DNA from: Robbsia sp050955065
Lineage (GTDB): Bacteria > Pseudomonadota > Gammaproteobacteria > Burkholderiales > Burkholderiaceae
Assembly (NCBI GenBank): GCA_050955065.1
Contig: JBPBQT010000010.1
Location: 1-11,808, forward strand
Length of the DNA: 11,808 nt
Direction of reading: 5' to 3'
Made by a program: the position numbers and the translations under genes. The notes beneath the pieces are model-generated. The model was not told where the DNA came from. It did no database searches and saw nothing but the letters and a program-made list of their open reading frames with translations. This document shows, piece after piece, positions 6,264 to 11,808 of the stretch. How positions within the stretch are numbered: position 1 is the first letter of the stretch; each line of letters starts with the position of its first letter.

Positions 6264-6324
6264 CGATAAAAGCGGATTTATCGCATGGAATCGCATTTCC
6301 ATGCGGGAATGCCGCATGGAAATG
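6264..6324. repeat. Stacked inverted repeats downstream of tldD
   Basis: Three structures share this segment. CATTTCCATGCG (6294-6305) and CGCATGGAAATG (6313-6324) form a perfect 12-bp stem with a 7-nt loop. CGCATGGAA also occurs at 6282-6290, so the middle arm TTCCATGCG (6297-6305) can pair with either neighbour. CGATAAA (6264-6270) and TTTATCG (6277-6283) form a 7-bp stem with loop AGCGGA. The cluster starts 12 bp after the tldD stop and ends before the aroG promoter. It may terminate or stabilise the tldD transcript, though no long T-tract follows, or be a repeat-family element. Confidence 0.7.
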
Positions 6325-6335
6325 TCGTTCTTGAT

Positions 6336-7841
<1,506 letters not shown>

Positions 7842-7891
7842 GCTTGGCTTCCTAGTAAGGCAGGCGTGTGTCGGGGCGATCGTTCAGCGCC

Positions 7892-7916
7892 TCATTCAGG
7901 TCAATCATTCAGGTCA
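7892..7916 (-). repeat. 12-bp tandem duplication over the amidase stop codon
   Basis: TCATTCAGGTCA (plus strand) occurs at 7892-7903 and again at 7905-7916, one base apart (13-bp period). The stop codon of the Nit-type amidase (7909-7911) lies inside the second copy. Either copy would supply a TGA in that frame, so the protein end is probably unchanged by the duplication. Confidence 0.85.
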
Positions 7917-8787
7917 GCACCCGGTGCCGCCAGGCCGGCAGGCTCTGCCGGACGTCGGCGATGCGTTGCGGATCGACCAGCCCGGTGACGACGCCCGGGC
8001 CGGTGTCGCGCACCGCGACGATCTCGCCCCACGGGTCGATCAGCATGCTGTGGCCCCATGTGCGCCGGCCCGTGGGATGCTCGCCGCCCTGTGCCGCGGC
8101 CAGCACGTAGCACTGGTTTTCGATCGCCCGGGCCCGCAGCAGGATCTCCCAGTGCGCCTGGCCGGTCGTATAGGTGAAGGCGGAGGGCACCACGATCAGC
8201 GCGCAGTCGCCCAGCGCCCGGTACAGCTCGGGAAAGCGCAGGTCGTAGCAGATCGACAGCCCGACCCGGCCGAACGGCGCCGCGAAACCGGCGACGGCAT
8301 GGCCCGGCGCGATCGTGCGCGCCTCGTCGAACGCGTCCTCGCCCTTGACGTAATTGAACAGGTGGATCTTGTCGTAGCGCCCGGCCTGGATGCCGTCCGG
8401 CCCATAGACGAAGGTGGTGTTCAGCACCCGCGCGGGGTCGTCGCCCCGCACCGGCAGGGTGCCGCCGATGACCCAGATGCGATGCGCGCGCGCCGCCTGC
8501 GACAACGTACGCTGGATCAGCCCGTGGACCGCGTCGTCGCCGGGCTCGGCGAGCGCGATCTTGTCGGTGTCGCGGCGGCCCATGTAGCAGAAATACTCGG
8601 GCAGCAGCGCGAGACCCGCGCCCGCGGCGGCGGCTTCGGCAATCAGCGCGCAGGCGTCGTCCAGATTGCGTTGCAGATCGGGCGCGCTGACCATCTGCAA
8701 TGCCGCGACCCGGAAAGGCGCGGGCAATACGGCAGCGGTGGGGTCTTGCGGCAAGGCGGTGACGAGGGTCATGGGCGGCAGGTTCAT
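7909..8787 (-). CDS. Nit1-type carbon-nitrogen hydrolase (probable deaminated glutathione amidase)
   Basis: A nitrilase-superfamily amidase. The Nit1 branch repairs deaminated glutathione, a transaminase by-product, to 2-oxoglutarate and Cys-Gly. The catalytic triad is visible as Glu64 (LLPEYFCY), Lys140 (RYDKIHLFN) and Cys180 (SICYDLRFPELYR). The block PSAFTYTTGQAHWEILLRAR (201-220), with AIENQCYVLAAAQ and WGHSMLIDPWG (244-254), is typical of Nit1/NitFhit rather than omega-amidases. The start at 8787 gives 292 residues; an ATG at 8772 (287 residues) is equally possible because neither has a clear Shine-Dalgarno sequence. A longer in-frame start at 8907 adds 40 Arg/Gly/Pro-rich residues and overlaps the yhdP stop, so it is unlikely. 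It lies between yhdP and tldD, a recurrent proteobacterial arrangement. Substrate assignment is by motif resemblance only. Confidence 0.92.
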   Translation of the reverse strand: MNLPPMTLVTALPQDPTAAVLPAPFRVAALQMVSAPDLQRNLDDACALIAEAAAAGAGLALLPEYFCYMGRRDTDKIALAEPGDDAVHGLIQRTLSQAARAHRIWVIGGTLPVRGDDPARVLNTTFVYGPDGIQAGRYDKIHLFNYVKGEDAFDEARTIAPGHAVAGFAAPFGRVGLSICYDLRFPELYRALGDCALIVVPSAFTYTTGQAHWEILLRARAIENQCYVLAAAQGGEHPTGRRTWGHSMLIDPWGEIVAVRDTGPGVVTGLVDPQRIADVRQSLPAWRHRVLT

Positions 8788-8843
8788 CGAACGACATCGG
8801 ATTCGGCCGCATCGGGCCCGGCCTCGCCAGACCCGTGCACGGC

Positions 8844-8862
8844 CCGGGCCACACCGGCCCGG
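8844..8862. other. GC-rich hairpin in the yhdP-amidase gap
   Basis: CCGGGCC (8844-8850) and GGCCCGG (8856-8862) form a 7-bp stem with a 5-nt loop. It has no T-tract, so it is at best a weak terminator or a processing/stability element in the 116-bp gap between yhdP and the amidase gene. Confidence 0.35.
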
Positions 8863-8868
8863 CTCGAT

Positions 8869-8896
8869 CGGGCAGCTTGATCCGGGCAGCTTGATC
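8869..8896. repeat. 14-bp perfect tandem duplication after yhdP
   Basis: CGGGCAGCTTGATC is present twice head to tail (8869-8882, 8883-8896), 7 bp from the yhdP stop codon. The adjoining bases give a further small inverted repeat, TTGATC-AGACA-GATCAA (8891-8907), which overlaps the stop codon. Confidence 0.85.
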
Positions 8897-8903
8897 AGAC
8901 AGA

Positions 8904-11808
8904 TCAATCAGGCGGAAGCGCCGTCGCTGAGGGCATGTTACCGCGATTGCCGTCGGTGCGTTGGACGTGTGGCGCGGACCACGCACCGGTCACCGCATAG
9001 TGGCGCGTCAGGCTGCGCGAGAGCGGCTCGCTCAGTGCCATCTGCGCGACGAGGCTGCTCAGACCCAGCAGGGGATTGACGACCGCCACGGCGATCGACG
9101 CCGATCCGGCGTTCAGGTTCGGCACGACGGTGACATGCAGATCCTGGCGTCTGGCCGGCAGGTCGGCGGTGCCCGCGAGCATCACGTTCGCCGGCAGCGT
9201 CGTCAGTCGTCCGTCGCTCACGGTGACGATGCCGTGCGCGATCTGGCCGCTGGCGCTGAGGCGATCGAACGCGAGCCCCTTGCCGAAGATGCCCTTGAAG
9301 TCGAGCTGCATGAAGCGCGCGAGCCCCTGCAGGTTGACGACGCCCAGCAGACGCGCCGCGCCCGGGTGCACCTTCAGGATCTGCCCGCGCTTGAGGTCGG
9401 CCGCGACCTGGCCGTCCAGCGTCTGCATGTCGATGCGGGTGGGGGCGCCGTGCCAGTGGACCGCGCCGTCCACCGTGCCCGCGCCGCTGCGCAGCAGGTT
9501 CGGCATGCCGAGCTGGTCGAGCAGGGCGCCGCCGTCGTGTACCGCCAGATGGAATGCGACGTCGGACTCGGACTCGGGCTGCGGCGCGTTACGGCTCGCG
9601 GCGGTGGTGCGCCAGTTGCCGGTGGCGAGCAACTGCGCCGCTGACGTGCCGAGCGCGAAACGGTCGATGCGCCAGACCGGCGCGCCGCCCGCCTCGATAT
9701 TGTGCGCGAGCAGTTCCAGCCGGCCGAGACGGCGGGTGCCGATCATGACGTCGTCGGCCGCCAGATCGATCGCCGGGAAATGGCGGGTCGGCCGGGTCGA
9801 CGGGGCGGCGGGGGCGGCGGCAGCGCCCGCGGCGGCGGCCTGCGCCAGTACCGGATCCGCGGCCGGCACCGTCAGCTTCGAAAAGCGGGCGTGGATCGCG
9901 CCGCCGCCCTGCGGCTGCCATTCGGCGGCGCCGGCGACCTGCCGCGACGTGATCTGCGCTTCCCAACCCTGCATCGTGTTGCGATTGCCGGTGACGACCA
10001 GGTCGTTCCAGTGGCGCGACAGCAGCGTCAGCTCGCCGATATCGATGTCGAAGCGGTCCGGCAGCCACTGCGCCATTGCGCCCTGTGGGGGCGTGCCGCC
10101 CGGATGGAAGCGCGACGCGCGCTCGGGTGCGTGTCCCGGCGTCGTGAATACGAGCGGGGCGCCAGGACGTCTGCTCGCGCCGGCGCTTGCACCCGCACCC
10201 GCATCCGCGGGCGTATCGGCGGGCGTATCGGCGGGCGTATCGGCGGCGCCCGCCGTACCGTCGTCGGTGGCGAACGGGGATGGCGCGGGGACGGGGACGG
10301 GGACGGCGGACACGACGGTGGCCGGAGACGCAACGGGAGCAGGCGGGGCAAGCCGCCATGCGGCCGCATCGGTGGCGGTCTTCGTCCCGGCCGGCGTGGG
10401 AAGGGGAGTGGCTGCCATCGCGGCGACCGGGACCGCAGCGTCGGCCTGGACGCCACCGCTCGCGCCGGACGCCGCAGCGCTGAAGGCGCTTACCACCGCG
10501 CGCCACGCGTCGGCATCGAAGCGCTCCAGCGCGACGGCGGCCGTCACGCCATGGCGCGGCATCGCCAGCGGCCGGTTGACCGTGATCGTGCCTGCCAGCA
10601 CCTCGGGTGTCTTGCCGCCGCGCCGCAGATAGACGGCATGCACGGGGCCGGCGCTGACGTCGATGCGTTGCAGCGGCGCGGGCAGTGTCGGCATGCGCGA
10701 AGCACGCTGGAAGGCGCGGAACGCCGGCAGCAGCGCCGGGCCTTCCAGCGTCGCACCGGCATCGGCGCCGGACGCCGTCGTGCCGCCATCTTCCTGGGCC
10801 AGCGCGCGCCAGTCCAGCGCCAGCGGCATCGCCGTCGGCGCCGCCTTGCCCAGCGGTGCGGGCAGATCGACGCCCAGCCCCACCAGATCCGACGCCATGT
10901 GGAAGGTCGGTTCGCCGTGGCCCACGCGGTGCAGTTCGCCCTGGTAGCCGGTCGTACCCGAGAGACGGCGCAGCCCTGCGACCATGGCCGGGCTCAAGCG
11001 ATTCACATCGGCATGTGTGCCGAGTTGCGCGAGCATGGCCTGCGGCGTGACGCGGCCGCCGATGCGCACGTCGACGCTGCCGTCGCCTTGCAGATCGCCG
11101 CTGGCGTCGATATCGCCGCCCAGCAACCGTGCGTGGAGGCCGGTCGTGTGAGCGGTATGCGCGGTGAAGTCCACCTGACCGACGAGCGCGTCGAGCGGCG
11201 GCAGACGGTCGCTCTCGAGGCGATCGTGATCGAAGCTGAGCGTGCCCGCGACATGTATGCCGTTCTTGCGCGTCGAGGGTATCCGGGCCGGCGCGGCGGG
11301 CACGATCAGGGCGAGCGGATTGGCGACGACGCGTGCCGGGCGGGGGCCGTCCGGCGCATGGACGACGGCGCTGTCGGTGTCCCGGGGCATCGAGGTCGAG
11401 GTCGTCACGATGGCGTTGGCCCTGGGGGCGGCCGGGGTCGACGCGACGTCCGGCGCCGCACCGGTGGCCGGAGTGGCCGGGACGACAACGGCGGTGATGA
11501 CGGGCGCGGCGCGGCGGCGCGGCACCGCGAGATGCAGTTTCAGCGTCGCCGGGCCCTGCGCATGCAGTTTCTCGGCAGCCCGGCCGCTCCAGTAGCCGAG
11601 CGGACTGGCATTCACGTAGTGCAGGTAATCGTCCAGCGGGCCCGCGGTCGTGCCGTCGATGAGCAGATCGCGCGTCGTGTCGCCGAGGTCGGCGATGCGC
11701 CCGGCGAGCGCGTTGACCTGCACGCCCCGGAAATGGCCCCCGGTAACGTCGAAACCCAGCCGGCGGCCGTCGACGAAAAACCGTCCCGCGACATTGTCGA
11801 ACGCGGGC
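8904..11808 (-). CDS. yhdP: YhdP-family AsmA-like protein, 5' end outside window
   Basis: YhdP is a large periplasm-spanning protein held in the inner membrane by an N-terminal helix. With TamB and YdbH it is implicated in moving phospholipids to the outer membrane. About 967 C-terminal residues are visible; the frame is open to the window edge, so the GTG at 11723 is internal and the membrane anchor is missing. The entry reads FDNVAGRFFVDGRRLGFDVTGG, a typical YhdP stretch. The C-terminal AsmA-like domain is clear from GAARLLGVVNLQGLARFMQL, FDRLSASGQI and the end pattern NPLLGLSSLVAQ with YAVTGAWSAPHV. Three Ala/Pro/Thr-rich insertions (about 11265-11522, 10083-10481 and 9780-9857) interrupt the conserved parts. 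It is followed by the Nit-type amidase and tldD. Family call is firm. Confidence 0.93.
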   Translation of the reverse strand, partial: PAFDNVAGRFFVDGRRLGFDVTGGHFRGVQVNALAGRIADLGDTTRDLLIDGTTAGPLDDYLHYVNASPLGYWSGRAAEKLHAQGPATLKLHLAVPRRRAAPVITAVVVPATPATGAAPDVASTPAAPRANAIVTTSTSMPRDTDSAVVHAPDGPRPARVVANPLALIVPAAPARIPSTRKNGIHVAGTLSFDHDRLESDRLPPLDALVGQVDFTAHTAHTTGLHARLLGGDIDASGDLQGDGSVDVRIGGRVTPQAMLAQLGTHADVNRLSPAMVAGLRRLSGTTGYQGELHRVGHGEPTFHMASDLVGLGVDLPAPLGKAAPTAMPLALDWRALAQEDGGTTASGADAGATLEGPALLPAFRAFQRASRMPTLPAPLQRIDVSAGPVHAVYLRRGGKTPEVLAGTITVNRPLAMPRHGVTAAVALERFDADAWRAVVSAFSAAASGASGGVQADAAVPVAAMAATPLPTPAGTKTATDAAAWRLAPPAPVASPATVVSAVPVPVPAPSPFATDDGTAGAADTPADTPADTPADAGAGASAGASRRPGAPLVFTTPGHAPERASRFHPGGTPPQGAMAQWLPDRFDIDIGELTLLSRHWNDLVVTGNRNTMQGWEAQITSRQVAGAAEWQPQGGGAIHARFSKLTVPAADPVLAQAAAAGAAAAPAAPSTRPTRHFPAIDLAADDVMIGTRRLGRLELLAHNIEAGGAPVWRIDRFALGTSAAQLLATGNWRTTAASRNAPQPESESDVAFHLAVHDGGALLDQLGMPNLLRSGAGTVDGAVHWHGAPTRIDMQTLDGQVAADLKRGQILKVHPGAARLLGVVNLQGLARFMQLDFKGIFGKGLAFDRLSASGQIAHGIVTVSDGRLTTLPANVMLAGTADLPARRQDLHVTVVPNLNAGSASIAVAVVNPLLGLSSLVAQMALSEPLSRSLTRHYAVTGAWSAPHVQRTDGNRGNMPSATALPPD
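10207..10242 (-). repeat. In-frame 12-bp triple repeat in yhdP (DTPA x3)
   Basis: GCGGGCGTATCG (plus strand) occurs three times in tandem and encodes Asp-Thr-Pro-Ala three times on the minus strand. About 45 bp away GGGGAC repeats three times (10287-10304), encoding Val-Pro pairs. Both lie in the longest low-complexity insertion of YhdP. Being multiples of three, changes in copy number would keep the frame. Confidence 0.9.

Noticed and set aside
7852..7908. 18-codon frame starting ATG right after the amidase TGA and ending in the tldD ribosome binding site
   Set aside because: It is in frame with the amidase, so it could be read as a stop-codon readthrough tail or a coupling mini-ORF. It has no own Shine-Dalgarno sequence or recognisable peptide, its start lies in a slippage repeat, and short open frames are common in GC-rich DNA.
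8788..8907. 40-codon N-terminal extension of the Nit-type amidase
   Set aside because: The sequence is Arg/Gly/Pro-rich, contains the tandem repeat and hairpin, overlaps the yhdP stop, and precedes the usual nitrilase-fold start.
9076..10632. Plus-strand open frame of 518 codons opposite yhdP
   Set aside because: Ser/Ala/Arg-rich antisense shadow in GC-rich DNA. The minus-strand frame carries the YhdP/AsmA signatures.

Overview
The window reads as an ordinary stretch of a very GC-rich betaproteobacterial chromosome, most likely Burkholderia sensu lato (Burkholderiaceae). This rests on the strong G/C bias at third codon positions, the protein sequences, and the minus-strand gene order yhdP - Nit1-type amidase - tldD - aroG. 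I cannot resolve the species. I see no tRNA or rRNA gene, insertion sequence, phage gene or CRISPR array, and every gene looks intact except the two cut by the window edges.

Layout. Positions 1-970 (+) hold the C-terminal two thirds of a GntP-family gluconate permease. It converges, with 9 bp between, on a minus-strand group running from 4009 down to 980: an FAD-linked oxidase (LDHD/GlcD type), then yggS (PLP homeostasis protein), then proC (proline synthesis), with yggS and proC joined by an ATGA overlap. A 199-bp divergent gap separates this group from a PduO-type cobalamin adenosyltransferase on the plus strand (4209-4781). That gene converges on aroG (DAHP synthase, minus, 4906-5979) across a gap with a 13-bp triple tandem repeat and a GC-rich hairpin. 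From 11808 down to 6336, all minus, lie yhdP (5' part outside the window), a Nit1-type carbon-nitrogen hydrolase, and tldD (zinc peptidase).

The most informative region is the 356-bp gap between tldD and aroG. On the minus strand it contains a good sigma70-like promoter, a 20-residue leader peptide with seven aromatic residues in a row (YFWFYFY), a segment able to form an antiterminator, and a 9-bp intrinsic terminator hairpin followed by nine T's, all before the aroG ribosome binding site. This is the layout of a translation-coupled transcription attenuator that senses charged tRNA-Phe, tRNA-Tyr and perhaps tRNA-Trp together to set expression of the first shikimate-pathway enzyme. Just upstream is a 61-bp cluster of stacked inverted repeats marking the end of tldD.

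How the genes work together: yggS and proC are a common bacterial pair linking PLP and proline metabolism. yhdP, the Nit-type amidase and tldD form a recurrent proteobacterial neighbourhood. aroG is physically downstream of that set but has its own promoter and attenuator. Smaller curiosities are 12-14 bp tandem duplications at or just past the stop codons of three genes, and long Ala/Pro/Thr-rich insertions in YhdP.
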